Source: Sphingomonadaceae bacterium
Lineage (GTDB): Bacteria; Pseudomonadota; Alphaproteobacteria; Sphingomonadales; Sphingomonadaceae
DNA: 51,734 nucleotides
NCBI GenBank assembly: GCA_947463325.1
Contig: CANHQT010000013.1
Coordinates: 1 to 51,734 of the forward strand
Direction of reading: 5' to 3'
The notes below the pieces were generated by a model. That model saw only the letters and a program-made list of their open reading frames with translations, was not told the DNA's origin and made no database searches. Both the position numbers and the translations under genes were made by a program. Position 1 is the stretch's first letter; each line of letters begins with the position of its first letter. Shown one piece after another: positions 9,154 to 18,230 of this stretch.

Positions 9154-9599
9154 GCATAGTGCATATTTCGACCGACGGGGCCTGCAAAGGCAACCCGGGC
9201 CCGGGCGGCTGGGGCGCGATCCTGCGTTCCGGAACGCGCGAGCGCGAGCTATCCGGCGGGGAAGCGCTGACCACCAACAACCGCATGGAGTTGATGGCTG
9301 CGATCCAGGCGCTGGAGGTGCTGACCCGGCCCTGCACCGTCATCCTTTCGACCGATAGCATCTATGTGAAGGACGGCATCACCCGTTGGATCCACGGGTG
9401 GAAAAGGAATGGCTGGCGCACTGCGGCGAAAAAGCCGGTCGCCAACGCCGACCTGTGGCAGCGGCTCGATGCGGCAGCGGCAAGGCACAGCATCGACTGG
9501 CGCTGGGTCAAAGGCCATGCCGGAGACGCGGATAATGAACGCGCCGACCAGCTGGCCTGCGAAGCCGCGCTGGTCGCAGCGAATGGCGCTGGCGGTTAG
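9150..9599 (+). CDS. rnhA: Ribonuclease HI
   Basis: Endonuclease that removes the RNA strand of RNA-DNA hybrids, for example R-loops and primers. The 149-residue product has all four catalytic acidic positions: Asp in [18 protein letters not shown], Glu in [12 protein letters not shown], Asp in [12 protein letters not shown], and Asp in [15 protein letters not shown]. The basic handle region [20 protein letters not shown], which contacts the hybrid, is present, making this the E. coli-like type. Its ATG overlaps the thrB stop. It converges on the DUF1508 gene 30 bases downstream. A second, unrelated RNase H (rnhB) lies later in the window. Confidence 0.97.
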   Translation: MSIVHISTDGACKGNPGPGGWGAILRSGTRERELSGGEALTTNNRMELMAAIQALEVLTRPCTVILSTDSIYVKDGITRWIHGWKRNGWRTAAKKPVANADLWQRLDAAAARHSIDWRWVKGHAGDADNERADQLACEAALVAANGAGG

Positions 9600-9629
9600 C
9601 CGGACCGGCCACCCGCCAGCGTGTCAAGC

Positions 9630-9806
9630 CTAGTCGGCTTCCTTGGTGGGAGCCCCAGGCCCGTTCTTCTTGATCGATTCGATGGCATTTTCCGCCGAAG
9701 ACTTGCTCTTATAGCCTTCGCTCCAGAAGATGGTCTCACTGTTGTGCTTGAAATAGGCCACGAATTCGCCGGCCTTGTTCTGCTTGATCTCGAAATAATG
9801 CGCCAT
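9630..9806 (-). CDS. DUF1508 (YegP-like) miniprotein
   Basis: A 58-residue protein: MAHYFEIKQNKAGEFVAYFK, then HNSETIFWSEGYKSKSSAEN and AIESIKKNGPGAPTKEAD. This is one copy of the YegP/DUF1508 repeat, whose pattern is an aromatic-rich beta hairpin with FK...N.E.I..SE.Y.SK..A...I.SI. Members usually carry one or two such repeats; this has one. A strong ribosome binding site (GGAGG) lies seven bases before the ATG, supporting real translation. The molecular role of the family is not established. It lies between the convergent rnhA and the FAD oxidoreductase on its own strand. Confidence 0.9.
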   Translation of the reverse strand: MAHYFEIKQNKAGEFVAYFKHNSETIFWSEGYKSKSSAENAIESIKKNGPGAPTKEAD

Positions 9807-9875
9807 CTGGTCCTCCCGGCATCACATCACGGTCGCGAACAAGGTAAGCGATAGCGCAGGCGCCTGCCAGTCCCC

Positions 9876-10964
9876 TCAGACAGAGAAGCGTTCGGGCCGA
9901 TACATTGCGGGGTCAATGCCCGCGACACTCGCATGGGGAGCAATGCCGAGCAGCAGTGCAGCGGCCACTCTGGCTGCGGCCGGTGCCGTCTGAATGCCGA
10001 AACCGCCCTGCCCGGCACACCAGAAATAGGCCGGCTCCTGCGGCGCAAAGCCATATACGGGCTTGCGATCAGGGGCGAAGCTGCGGAGCCCCGCCCATTT
10101 GCGCTCGACCGCCGCCACGCGCCAATCGACGACATGTTCGAAGCGGTCGATAGCAATGGCAACGTCCAGTTCCTCCGGCGCGACATCGCCCGGTTCGACT
10201 TGCGTCTCGTCATGCGGGCTCAGCCAGATGCGCCCACCCGGCTCGGGCTTGAAATAGAAGCTGGCGTCGAGCGAGGCGACGTGCGGCAGATCCTCAGGCG
10301 CGCCGGGATCGGTGCGGAGCTGCACCAGCGTGCGCTGGTAGGGCGTAATGCCGATCGGGGCGACACCGCAGCGCGTGGCGACATGGTCCGCCCATGCACC
10401 CGCCGCGTTGACGAGGATACGGGCCCGCAACGGGCCAGCCCCGGTTTCCACCTCCCAGCCGCCATCGACCCGGCGTGCCGACTGGAGTTCAGCACGGGTG
10501 AGCACCTCGGCGCCCGCCTTGCGCGCCGCGCCAAGACAGGCGGCATGGAGGCCGGCGACATCGATATAGGCACAGGTGGGCTCCCGCACACCGAGCACCC
10601 AGTCTTCACGCAGACCGGGGATGTGATCACGGGGGTCGATTTCCTCGAGCGCAATGCCGCTGGCGGCGAAGTCCCCCAGAAACTTATCGAGCCGCTCGCG
10701 ATGTTCGGCCTTGCCAATTTGAATGGCGCCGAGCGGCTGGAGGAAGCCGCCGCTTTCAAGCGGCTCGCCTGATGCGGTGGTCAACGGCTGGATCGCCGGC
10801 CCGCCGTAGGTTTCGCTCCAGAAAGCTGCCGACCGGCCGGTCGCATGATAGCCGGGCTGGCTTTCCATCTCGAGGATGGCAACAGAAGCATGCGGCGCCA
10901 CTTCTGCCGCGAGACTGGCACCCGCAATTCCTCCGCCAACGATTACAACATCGACCTGCTTCAT
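9876..10964 (-). CDS. DauA-like FAD-dependent amine/D-amino acid dehydrogenase
   Basis: Flavoprotein of the DAO superfamily. The 362-residue protein starts with a Rossmann dinucleotide site VDVVIVGGGIAGASLAAEV. It closely follows the layout of Pseudomonas D-arginine dehydrogenase DauA as I recall it: QPGYHATGRSAAFWSETYGG near residues 36-55, VNAAGAWADHVATRCGV, SLDASFYFKPEPGG, WAGLRSFAPDRKPVYGF and the C-terminal AGQGGFGIQTAPA flavin-contact loop. It probably oxidises a D-amino acid or related imine-forming amine; the substrate cannot be read from sequence. It overlaps the upstream alpha/beta hydrolase gene by four bases, so the two are co-expressed. Confidence is high for the family and moderate for the DauA-like subgroup. 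Confidence 0.88.
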   Translation of the reverse strand: MKQVDVVIVGGGIAGASLAAEVAPHASVAILEMESQPGYHATGRSAAFWSETYGGPAIQPLTTASGEPLESGGFLQPLGAIQIGKAEHRERLDKFLGDFAASGIALEEIDPRDHIPGLREDWVLGVREPTCAYIDVAGLHAACLGAARKAGAEVLTRAELQSARRVDGGWEVETGAGPLRARILVNAAGAWADHVATRCGVAPIGITPYQRTLVQLRTDPGAPEDLPHVASLDASFYFKPEPGGRIWLSPHDETQVEPGDVAPEELDVAIAIDRFEHVVDWRVAAVERKWAGLRSFAPDRKPVYGFAPQEPAYFWCAGQGGFGIQTAPAAARVAAALLLGIAPHASVAGIDPAMYRPERFSV

Positions 10965-11920
10965 CGTTGCGGCACTACCCTGTCCAGAAATGCGTCAATC
11001 CGCGCCAGTGCGTCATTGCGCACGCCATCCGCTTCGCGGAGCAATTCGTGCGCCGCCTCGCGCCCATAAACATGGAGCGTGCAGTCCGGCAACCGCGCGG
11101 CATCCCGGATCGCGGCTTTGGAAGACACAAGCCCGTCGTGCCGCGCAACCAGCATCAGCACCGGCGCATTGACGGACTCCAGCACCCCGGGCTGCGCCAT
11201 TTTCAGAAACGATGTGTAGGCCGCGCGCACCCAACCCCAGCTGCCGGGCCCAAGCAGCGTTTCCGGCACCGCTTCATGCCACCATTGTTCATCATCATAA
11301 CGCGCAGCATCATGCGTCAGCAGCTGGCGGCGGGCTGCCAGCGGGCTTCCCGGCTTCTCGCTGATCTTCCAGGCAGGCCGCGCCGGATCGCCGATGCGAC
11401 ACATCAGCCCGGCAACCTTTTCCCCGAGCCAGTCGGGATAGGGCGCAAGAAAACCGAGCATCGGCGCGACAAGGATAGCGGCGTCAGGCGCAACGCGCTG
11501 TTCGGCGAGGGCCCGCAACAGCAGATGCCCGCCCATCGAATGGCCAGCGATGACATGCGGGCCGGCGCTCTCGCCCTGCCATTGGCCGAACAGATGCGCG
11601 ATATCGTCAATCCAGATGGCGAAGTCATCAATATGCCCGACATTGGGATTGGCCGCCATCCGGCCCGACCCACCTTGTCCGCGCCAGTCGATGCTGGTCA
11701 CCTGCCACCCGCGGCGGCGCCAATCCTCAAATGTCTCCAGATATTTTTCGAAATGGTCCCCGCGGCCACCAAAGAACAGCAGGCTCCCTTTCGGAACGCC
11801 ATCCGGCGCGGTCCAGCGAATACGGCGCAGCGGCCATCCGTCAGGTGCGTGAACATGATCAACCACAGCCCCTGATGGGATGCGGCGGCGGTCGAAATCG
11901 AAAGATGGCTGATCGGTCAA
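10961..11920 (-). CDS. Alpha/beta hydrolase (serine aminopeptidase / lysophospholipase-like)
   Basis: Predicted esterase or lysophospholipase of the S33-like family. In the 319-residue product the oxyanion region is FFGGRGDHFEKYLETFEDW, followed by SIDWRGQGGSGR (the D-xRG-xGxS strand) and the nucleophile elbow GHSMGG with Ser128. The histidine expected near the C-terminus is found in the EAAHELLREADG segment, and an acid in VARHDGLVS. There is no signal peptide, so it is cytosolic. The gene overlaps the FAD oxidoreductase by four bases and is divergent from cpaA across 65 bases. The substrate is unknown; similar proteins are often called lysophospholipase L2 (PldB) without proof. Confidence 0.85.
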   Translation of the reverse strand: MTDQPSFDFDRRRIPSGAVVDHVHAPDGWPLRRIRWTAPDGVPKGSLLFFGGRGDHFEKYLETFEDWRRRGWQVTSIDWRGQGGSGRMAANPNVGHIDDFAIWIDDIAHLFGQWQGESAGPHVIAGHSMGGHLLLRALAEQRVAPDAAILVAPMLGFLAPYPDWLGEKVAGLMCRIGDPARPAWKISEKPGSPLAARRQLLTHDAARYDDEQWWHEAVPETLLGPGSWGWVRAAYTSFLKMAQPGVLESVNAPVLMLVARHDGLVSSKAAIRDAARLPDCTLHVYGREAAHELLREADGVRNDALARIDAFLDRVVPQR

Positions 11921-11985
11921 GGCTCAGTCCTACATGGATGAGCTTGGTTACGGTTTAGAAAGGGCTTTCGTCTAGCCCCGGTGCA

Positions 11986-12474
11986 ATGACCGCGGGACCA
12001 TTTTCGTTGATGCTGGCAGGCTTGCTTGCCGTTCTGCTGACCGTCGCGGCGGTCAGCGACCTGCGTCACCGCATCATTTCCAACCGGCTCAATCTGACGA
12101 TCGCGCTCACCGCGCCGCTTGCCTGGTGGTATGCAGACATGGCGCTGTGGCCCGACATCGCATTGCAGATCGGTGTGGCATTCGCGGTTTTCGCTGCATT
12201 CGTGGCGCTATTCGCGATCGGCGGCATCGGCGGCGGCGACGTCAAGATGATCGGCGCACTGGCGCTGTGGATCGACGTCAGCCTCTTGGCATCGCTGCTG
12301 ATGGTCATGGCGCTGGTTGGCGGCGTGATCGCTGCCGTGATGATCATCCGCAAACGATTGAGCAAATCCGAGCAAAACCCTGAGCTTCCCTATGGCGTCG
12401 CCATCGCTGCGGGCGGTCTTTGGGCGCTTCACCAACAGTATCTTAACCATTTCCCGCTTATCGCCGTCACCTGA
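11986..12474 (+). CDS. cpaA: Tad-type prepilin peptidase CpaA/TadV
   Basis: Integral-membrane aspartyl protease that trims the leader of Flp pilins and pseudopilins. The 162-residue product has the two catalytic aspartates in the right settings: D25 in AAVSDLRHRIISN and D85 in GIGGGDVKM. Six or so hydrophobic segments fill the rest. It lacks the N-terminal methylase-like domain of PilD, as Tad peptidases do. It is the first gene of the plus-strand tad/cpa cluster and is followed after 52 bases by cpaB. No pilin substrate is encoded in the window, so the target must be made elsewhere or be missing. Confidence 0.93.
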   Translation: MTAGPFSLMLAGLLAVLLTVAAVSDLRHRIISNRLNLTIALTAPLAWWYADMALWPDIALQIGVAFAVFAAFVALFAIGGIGGGDVKMIGALALWIDVSLLASLLMVMALVGGVIAAVMIIRKRLSKSEQNPELPYGVAIAAGGLWALHQQYLNHFPLIAVT

Positions 12475-12526
12475 TGTCCCGCGAGGGGCGCTTGTGGACC
12501 GGAGAGCCGAGGAGGCCTGAGCCGTC

Positions 12527-13561
12527 ATGGACGTGAGAAAAGTCATCCTGACCGTCGTTGCGTTGGTCATCGCGCTGGGGGCCGCATTCGGCGTCTACCA
12601 GTTCATGCGCGGTTCTTCCGCCCCTTCCGCACGCGCGGCCGCAGCTCCGGAGGTCTCGGGGCCCAGGGTGATGGTGGCGACGCGCGCTCTTCCGGTGGGA
12701 ACGATCCTCACTGCCGACGCGCTGCGCTTTCAGGCATGGCCGGAAGGTCTGGTGAAGCCGGAACAATATTATGTCGAAGGCCAGGCGGACATGAATGCGC
12801 TGGCGGGTTCTGTCGTGCGTGTCGCGATGACCGCCGGTGCCCCCATTACCAAGGGTGCGCTCGTCAATCCGGGTGATCGCGGTTTCCTCGCGGCCGCACT
12901 CGGCCCGGGCATGCGCGCCATTACGGTGCCGCTGTCCGCCGACCAGGGCGTAGCAGGCTTTGTCTTTCCGGGTGACCGGGTTGACCTGCTGCTGACCATG
13001 AGCCTCGAAAGTGAGGAAAATTCCTCGATCAAGCTCCACACCACTGAAACAATCGTGCGGAACCTGCGTGTTCTTGCTGTCGACCAGCGCACCGCCCCGA
13101 CCGACGAGAATGGCAACAGCACGCCGACCGTTTTCGGCACTGTGACTCTGGAAGCAACGCCGCGCATTGCCGAAGCGATCGCGGTTGCGCGGACCACCGG
13201 CACCATCTCGCTGGCGCTGCGCTCGATTGCCGACACTGCCGGCGAACTTGAAGAAGCCATCGCATCAGGCGCGGTTTCTGTGCCGCGCGACGGCGATGCC
13301 CGCGGCGAAGCACGCCTGCTCGGCGGGGCCGGCACGCGGCCGCAAGCCGGCCGCGGATCGGCCACCACTGGCGGCGACGTTTCCCGTTACCTGCGCCGCG
13401 GCATGCCGCCTCGCAGCTCGCTGCCGCAGCCCGCTGACGCGGGTGGCGGAGCGCCTACTCCCGGCGGAGCGGCCCCTGCGGCTGCTCCTGTCCAGACCGG
13501 CCCGTCGGTGCGCGTTGTGCGCGGCGATCAGGTCTCCATCGTGCCCGTGGGGAACAACTGA
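12527..13561 (+). CDS. cpaB: Flp pilus assembly protein CpaB/RcpC
   Basis: Periplasmic scaffold that works with the CpaC secretin. The 344-residue protein starts with a membrane anchor (VILTVVALVIALGAAFGVYQF), then a SAF-like domain (VMVATRALPVGTILTADALR, AGAPITKGALVNPGDRGFLA). The RcpC core reads MRAITVPLSADQGVAGFVFP followed by GDRVDLLLTMSLE, and RNLRVLAVDQRT. The C-terminal 90 residues are Pro/Gly/Ala-rich and look disordered until VRVVRGDQVSIVPVG. It is separated from cpaC by one base. This order, cpaA-cpaB-cpaC, is the standard Tad arrangement. Confidence 0.94.
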   Translation: MDVRKVILTVVALVIALGAAFGVYQFMRGSSAPSARAAAAPEVSGPRVMVATRALPVGTILTADALRFQAWPEGLVKPEQYYVEGQADMNALAGSVVRVAMTAGAPITKGALVNPGDRGFLAAALGPGMRAITVPLSADQGVAGFVFPGDRVDLLLTMSLESEENSSIKLHTTETIVRNLRVLAVDQRTAPTDENGNSTPTVFGTVTLEATPRIAEAIAVARTTGTISLALRSIADTAGELEEAIASGAVSVPRDGDARGEARLLGGAGTRPQAGRGSATTGGDVSRYLRRGMPPRSSLPQPADAGGGAPTPGGAAPAAAPVQTGPSVRVVRGDQVSIVPVGNN

Positions 13562-13562
13562 C

Positions 13563-15197
13563 ATGACGAAGCATTCCAGCATGCGCCGCACATTGATGGC
13601 CGGTGCCATGGCCCTCGGGCTCGGCTTCGCTGCCGCCGGCAGCATCCCCGATCCGGTTCAGGCCCAGGCCGCCCGCTCCACCAACACCAGCGCCGATCTG
13701 CTGCTGTCTGTCGGTCGCGGCCGTCTGATCACTCTGCCGACCCCGATGACCGACGTTTTTGTCGCGAACCAGGATGTGGCAGACGTTCAGGTGCGGTCTT
13801 CGACCCAGCTTTACGTGTTCGGCAAGGCGCCGGGTGAAACCAGCATCTATGCCACTGACGCCTCTGGCCGGGTTGTCTATTCGGTGGTTGCCCGCGTCGG
13901 CAACAATATCGAGACGATCGACCAGATGCTGACGCTGGCGATGCCCGATGCGCAGATCAACGTGAACACGATGAACGGCCTTGTGCTGCTCACCGGTACC
14001 GTCGCAGCGCCGGAAGATGCCGCTGAGGCCGACCGTCTGGTGCAGGCCTTTGTTGGCGAACAGACCCGGGTCATTTCCCGCCTCCAGACCGCAACGCCGC
14101 TGCAGGTCAATCTGCAGGTCCGCATTGCGGAAGTGAACCGCACAGTCATCCGTCAGATCGGCGGCAACCTGACCAGCCGTGATGGTGACGGAAATGGCAT
14201 CATCTTTGGTGCCTTCCGTGGTCGCAACGGTGGCTCGATCGAAGAAATCACAACGGAATCCGGGGTGTTCCCGGGCAGCACTGTGCCAGTTCAATATGAT
14301 CCGCGCACCGGCCTTCCGGTCGGCACACGGCCGCCACTGGATTATGTTATCCGTCCGCTTCAGGACGCCGCGACTCTGGGCCTTGGCGGACGGCTGTTCG
14401 GCCTTGACCTGCTCGGCACGCTGGATCTCGCGGAACGGTCGGGGATGGTGGCGACGCTGGCTCAACCGAACCTGACTACTGTTTCGGGTGAGACTGCCGA
14501 TTTCCTTGCCGGCGGCGAATATCCTGTGCCGGCACCCGATCCGCTGACCGGCGGCATCACCATCACCTACAAGAAATTCGGCGTCAGCCTGGCTTACACG
14601 CCCACGGTGCTGTCGAACGGCCGTATCAGCCTGCGCGTCCGCCCCGAAGTGTCCGAACTGACGACCGAAGGGTCGATCCGCGTTCAGGGCATTGAAATCC
14701 CCGCCCTGTCGGTGCGTCGCGCCGAAACGACGGTGGAGCTGGGCTCGGGCGAAAGCTTCATGATCGCCGGCCTGATGAGCAACCGTTCGGTCGGCGCGAT
14801 CGACCGGACCCCGGGGTTGGGCGATATGCCGATCCTCGGCTCCCTCTTCAAATCCGACAATTTCCGGCGCGGTGACACCGAACTGGTGATTGTGGTGACG
14901 CCTTACCTGGTCCGCCCAGTCAGCTCCGATCAGATCGTTCTGCCGACAGACGCTTTCCGCAACCCCACCGACATGCAGCGCACGCTGCTCAACTCGATGG
15001 CGGATGGAGAGACCGGTGGCCGCCGCCCGATGCCGACGCTTGAACAGGGCACAACCACCGGCGGCCCGGTAAGCCAGCCCGGCATGGGCGCTATCGGCGC
15101 GCTGCCGGCTCCGCAGCCGCAGCCGACCGGCGGGCGCACCACCCGCAACCGCAACAGCTCGAGCGAAGCCGCACCCGGCTTCAGCTTCCGCCAGTAA
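13563..15197 (+). CDS. cpaC: Tad pilus secretin CpaC/RcpA
   Basis: Outer-membrane secretin channel through which the Flp pilus passes. The chosen ATG gives 544 residues with a signal peptide (MTKHSSMRRTLMAGAMALGL to about VQAQA). The open frame runs further upstream, but only inside cpaB. A pilus-domain region (LSVGRGRLITLPTPMTDVFV, YVFGKAPGETSIYATDASGR) is followed by a BON-like stretch (NVNTMNGLVLLTGTVAAPED). The C-terminal secretin domain has VATLAQPNLTTVSGETADFL, AGGEYPVP and GLGDMPILGSLFKSDNFRRG with TELVIVVTPYLVRP. The last 80 residues are Pro/Gly-rich. The stop-start distance to cpaB is one base, implying coupling. Confidence 0.95.
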   Translation: MTKHSSMRRTLMAGAMALGLGFAAAGSIPDPVQAQAARSTNTSADLLLSVGRGRLITLPTPMTDVFVANQDVADVQVRSSTQLYVFGKAPGETSIYATDASGRVVYSVVARVGNNIETIDQMLTLAMPDAQINVNTMNGLVLLTGTVAAPEDAAEADRLVQAFVGEQTRVISRLQTATPLQVNLQVRIAEVNRTVIRQIGGNLTSRDGDGNGIIFGAFRGRNGGSIEEITTESGVFPGSTVPVQYDPRTGLPVGTRPPLDYVIRPLQDAATLGLGGRLFGLDLLGTLDLAERSGMVATLAQPNLTTVSGETADFLAGGEYPVPAPDPLTGGITITYKKFGVSLAYTPTVLSNGRISLRVRPEVSELTTEGSIRVQGIEIPALSVRRAETTVELGSGESFMIAGLMSNRSVGAIDRTPGLGDMPILGSLFKSDNFRRGDTELVIVVTPYLVRPVSSDQIVLPTDAFRNPTDMQRTLLNSMADGETGGRRPMPTLEQGTTTGGPVSQPGMGAIGALPAPQPQPTGGRTTRNRNSSSEAAPGFSFRQ

Positions 15198-15224
15198 CCG
15201 CGAGCGACAGGAGACACGAAAGCC

Positions 15225-15881
15225 ATGCGTAGCTTGACCCTATTTCCTGCCATTGCCCTCGGCCTTGCACTTTCAGGCTGCATGAGTGGCGGACGCAGCG
15301 ATGCGGCCATCAACCGCAGCCTCGATTCAGTCCATCAGCCGGTGGTCCGCATCGATAGCTTCGTGTTCGATGCTGACGCCCGCTCAGGCAATCTCTCGCC
15401 TGTCGAACAGCGTCGTATCAACGACTGGTTTGATGCGCTCGGCGTTCGTTACGGCGACCGTATCGCCATCGACAATGCTTCGGGCGCATCGCCGCGTGCC
15501 GCGCGGGACGCCCTCGCCATGCTGATCGCCCGCCGCGGGATGATGTTGGCGGACCATGCCCCGATCACCGAAGGCGCTATCGCTTCGGGCCATATGCGCA
15601 TTGTCCTGACCCGGGCATCTGCCCGTGTGGACGGATGCCCCGATTGGGGAACCCGATCGGCAGCGTTCGGCAATGCCACCACAACATCCAATTACGGCTG
15701 TGCCAACAACGCCAATCTGGCCGCGATGGTCGCCGACCCGACCGACCTGGTCAGCGGTCAGCGCGGCACGGGCAATGACCCGTTGACCGCATCCAAGGCG
15801 ATCGAAGCCTACCGCGCTGCACCGCCTACCGGCGCTGGCGGACTTTCCAATACCAACACCAGTGGCGGCGGAGGCAACTGA
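15225..15881 (+). CDS. cpaD: Tad pilus assembly lipoprotein CpaD
   Basis: CpaD-family outer-membrane lipoprotein thought to stabilise or localise the CpaC secretin. The 218-residue product has a short signal with lipobox LSGC (cysteine at about residue 19). It then has HQPVVRIDSFVFDADARSG, LSPVEQRRINDWFDALGVRY, the RAARDALAMLIARRGMML helix, and the characteristic tail CPDWGTRSAAFGNATTTSNY with GCANNANLAAMVADPTDLV. That tail (CP.W ... N....GCA...NLA.M..P.DL) is the best CpaD signature. The stop shares one base with the cpaE ATG (TGATG). A glycine-rich end (NTSGGGGN) is probably unstructured. Confidence 0.93.
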   Translation: MRSLTLFPAIALGLALSGCMSGGRSDAAINRSLDSVHQPVVRIDSFVFDADARSGNLSPVEQRRINDWFDALGVRYGDRIAIDNASGASPRAARDALAMLIARRGMMLADHAPITEGAIASGHMRIVLTRASARVDGCPDWGTRSAAFGNATTTSNYGCANNANLAAMVADPTDLVSGQRGTGNDPLTASKAIEAYRAAPPTGAGGLSNTNTSGGGGN

Positions 15882-17167
15882 TGAACGCTCCATTTCGTCC
15901 GAACCAGCAGACGCGTGAGAGTTTCGCAGCCTATCTCTGCGACGAGGACACCGTCGAAATCGTTCGCCCTGTCGTCGCTGACATGGGTTGGCAGGTCGAC
16001 AAGGTTCACAAGGGCGGTCTGCGCAATGCGGTCCAGTCGCTTTCGATCACGGCCAGCCCCACCATCCTGCTGGTCGACCTGAGCGAATCGAGCGACCCGA
16101 TCAACGATATCAACGGCCTTGCTGAGGTGTGCGAACCGGGCACCGTCGTCATCGCGATGGGCCAGGTCAATGATGTGCGCTTGTTCCGCGATCTCGTCGC
16201 CAGCGGCATCCACGACTATCTGCTGAAGCCGGTGTTCCCCGAGCAGGTGCGCGACGTGCTGATGCATGCGCAGGCCATGCTGAATGCCCCGCGCCATGCC
16301 GAAGCCACTGGCCGGACACGCCATAGCGTGACTGCCGTAATCGGAACGCGTGGTGGTGCGGGCGCTTCGACTGTCGCGACATCGTTGGCCTGGCTGACCG
16401 GCCACGCCGCCAAGCGCAGTGCGGCCTTGCTTGACCTCGACGTGCATTTCGGAACCGGCGCTCTCCAGCTCGATCTGGAACCGGGCCGGGGCCTGATCGA
16501 CGCGATCGACAATCCGGCGCGTATCGACGGTCTGTTCATCGAGCGGGCGATGGTCCGTGCCAATGACAATCTGGCGATCCTGTCGGCAGAGGCGCCGGTC
16601 AACCAGCCGCTGCTGAGCGATGGCGGAACATTCTTCCTGCTCCGCGAAGAGATCAACGCCGCGTTCGAAACGACGGTGATCGATTTGCCGCGTCACATGA
16701 TGATCACCTATCCGCACATGCTGCAGGATGTGGACTCGGTCGTACTGGTGACAGAATTGTCCCTGGCTGCGGCACGCGACACCATTCGCCTGCTGGCGTC
16801 GTTCAAGACCACCTGCCCCGGGTCAAAGGTGATCATCGTCGCCAACAAAGTGTCGCCCAACAATCTCGAAATTTCTCGAAAGGATTTCGAGGCCACGATC
16901 GAACGCCCGATCGACGTCCTCATTCCAGAGGATGCACGGTTGGCGGTCAAGGCAGCCAAGCTGGGCAAATGCATGGCCGACGCCGGCCGCGGGACCAAGG
17001 TTTCGGCCAGCTTTACCAAGCTGATGCAGAGCGTTCTGGCAGCAGCGGCGGAGGACGAGGACGAGGATGAGGTTGTGAAGCCTTCGTCCGGTTCGACCCA
17101 GAAATCCTCGCTTCTCGGCAAGCTGACGGCCCTGCCCTCTCTGCTGCCAAAGAAGAAGACAGCCTGA
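15881..17167 (+). CDS. cpaE: Tad pilus assembly ATPase CpaE/TadZ
   Basis: MinD/ParA-like protein with an N-terminal atypical receiver domain that places the Tad machine in the cell. The 428-residue product has a receiver-like first 130 residues ending in IHDYLLKPVFPEQVRDVLMH. The ATPase follows: VIGTRGGAGASTVATSLAWL (a deviant P-loop without the usual GK-T lysine, as is normal in CpaE), ALLDLDVHFGTGALQLDLEP (Walker A'-linked strand) and FETTVIDLPRHMMITYPHML. The tail is acidic, then rich in Ser and Lys (SLLPKKKTA). Normally a CpaF/TadA hexameric secretion ATPase gene follows; here tadB begins after 58 bases, so that gene is absent from its usual place. Confidence 0.93.
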   Translation: MNAPFRPNQQTRESFAAYLCDEDTVEIVRPVVADMGWQVDKVHKGGLRNAVQSLSITASPTILLVDLSESSDPINDINGLAEVCEPGTVVIAMGQVNDVRLFRDLVASGIHDYLLKPVFPEQVRDVLMHAQAMLNAPRHAEATGRTRHSVTAVIGTRGGAGASTVATSLAWLTGHAAKRSAALLDLDVHFGTGALQLDLEPGRGLIDAIDNPARIDGLFIERAMVRANDNLAILSAEAPVNQPLLSDGGTFFLLREEINAAFETTVIDLPRHMMITYPHMLQDVDSVVLVTELSLAAARDTIRLLASFKTTCPGSKVIIVANKVSPNNLEISRKDFEATIERPIDVLIPEDARLAVKAAKLGKCMADAGRGTKVSASFTKLMQSVLAAAAEDEDEDEVVKPSSGSTQKSSLLGKLTALPSLLPKKKTA

Positions 17168-17225
17168 CGGGCGGCCTTCCGCCCCGATGCATTGACGCCA
17201 CAGCCGAGCGCGAGACACGACCACT

Positions 17226-18215
17226 ATGGACAGCAGCATGATCATGATCGGTGTGGCGATGATCGCCAGCGTCGCATTGCTGCTGATCGCATTCGGCGGG
17301 CCCAATCCGGCGAAGGAGCTGAAACGGCGTCTCAAGGCGATGACCGACCGTATCGCTCCGTCCAGCGAAGCAACGCTGGCGGAGCAGATGCGCCGGACCA
17401 TTGCCGCGCGCCTGCCCGCCCATGAAAGCAGCATCACCAAGCTGATTCCCAACCCGGAAAAGATGGCGCTTCGCCTGCGGCAAACGGGCAAAAAGTGGAC
17501 ATTATCCAACTACATGACGGTCTGCTCCGGGATCACGATCGTGGTTGCTGGCCTGGCGCTGCTGCAGGGCTTGCCGTTCCTGCTGGCCATCATGGTTGCC
17601 TTCATGGTGGGCTTTGGCATTCCGCACATGGTCGTCGGCAATCTGATCTCGACCCGCATCGCGAAGTTTAATGCCCGATTCCCGGACGCCATCGATCTGC
17701 TGGTGCGCGGTTTGCGCTCCGGCCTGCCGATTGCAGAAACGCTGCACGCCGTATCCACGGAAATTCCCGGGCCGATCGGCGTCGAATTCAAGCTGGTGAT
17801 CGAACGCATCCGCATCGGCAAGTCGATGGAAGCTGCATTGCAGGAAACCGCGGACACGCTGGGGACTCCCGAGTTCCAGTTTTTCTGCATCACCCTCGCC
17901 ATCCAGCGCGAAACGGGCGGCAATCTGGCCGAAACGCTTGCCAACCTCTCCGAGGTACTGCGCAAGCGCGCGCAGATGAAGCTGAAGATCAAGGCGATGT
18001 CGTCCGAAGCCAAGGCTTCGGCATGGATCGTCGGCTCGCTGCCGTTCTTCGTTTTCGTGCTCGTTTACGTCATGAACCCCGACTATCTCGCAGCCTTCTT
18101 CCCCTGGTCGGGCGAACATTACGACGAGCGCGTGATGATCGCCGGCGTCGGCGGTCTGGTGTGGATGGGCATGGGCGTCGGCATCATGGCCAAGATGGTC
18201 AATTTCGAGATCTGA
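17226..18215 (+). CDS. tadB: Tad inner-membrane platform protein TadB (type II secretion F family)
   Basis: One of the two GspF-like platform proteins that connect the secretion ATPase to the growing pilus. The 329-residue product has an N-terminal membrane helix (MIMIGVAMIASVALLLIAFG), a cytosolic basic stretch, a helix pair around residues 95-140, and the T2SSF domain. That domain carries RFPDAIDLLVRGLRSGLPIA, a TPEFQFFCITLAIQRETGGN segment and a C-terminal helix pair (FFVFVLVYVMNPDYLAAFFP). The QRETGGNLAETLANLSEVLR phrase is a TadB hallmark. It is 15 bases before tadC. Without CpaF in the cluster, its ATPase partner must be supplied elsewhere. Confidence 0.94.
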   Translation: MDSSMIMIGVAMIASVALLLIAFGGPNPAKELKRRLKAMTDRIAPSSEATLAEQMRRTIAARLPAHESSITKLIPNPEKMALRLRQTGKKWTLSNYMTVCSGITIVVAGLALLQGLPFLLAIMVAFMVGFGIPHMVVGNLISTRIAKFNARFPDAIDLLVRGLRSGLPIAETLHAVSTEIPGPIGVEFKLVIERIRIGKSMEAALQETADTLGTPEFQFFCITLAIQRETGGNLAETLANLSEVLRKRAQMKLKIKAMSSEAKASAWIVGSLPFFVFVLVYVMNPDYLAAFFPWSGEHYDERVMIAGVGGLVWMGMGVGIMAKMVNFEI

Positions 18216-18230
18216 CGGAGCGAACGAGCC

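Noticed and set aside
13167-13562. N-terminal extension of cpaC
   Set aside because: The open frame runs back into cpaB, but the ATG at 13563 starts a proper signal peptide one base after the cpaB stop.
13455-14465. 336-codon frame opposite cpaB and cpaC
   Set aside because: Shadow frame; spans two real genes on the other strand and carries no motif.
15881-17167. CpaE deviant P-loop as a degenerate ATPase
   Set aside because: Loss of the usual lysine in the P-loop is normal for CpaE/TadZ proteins and is not an anomaly here.
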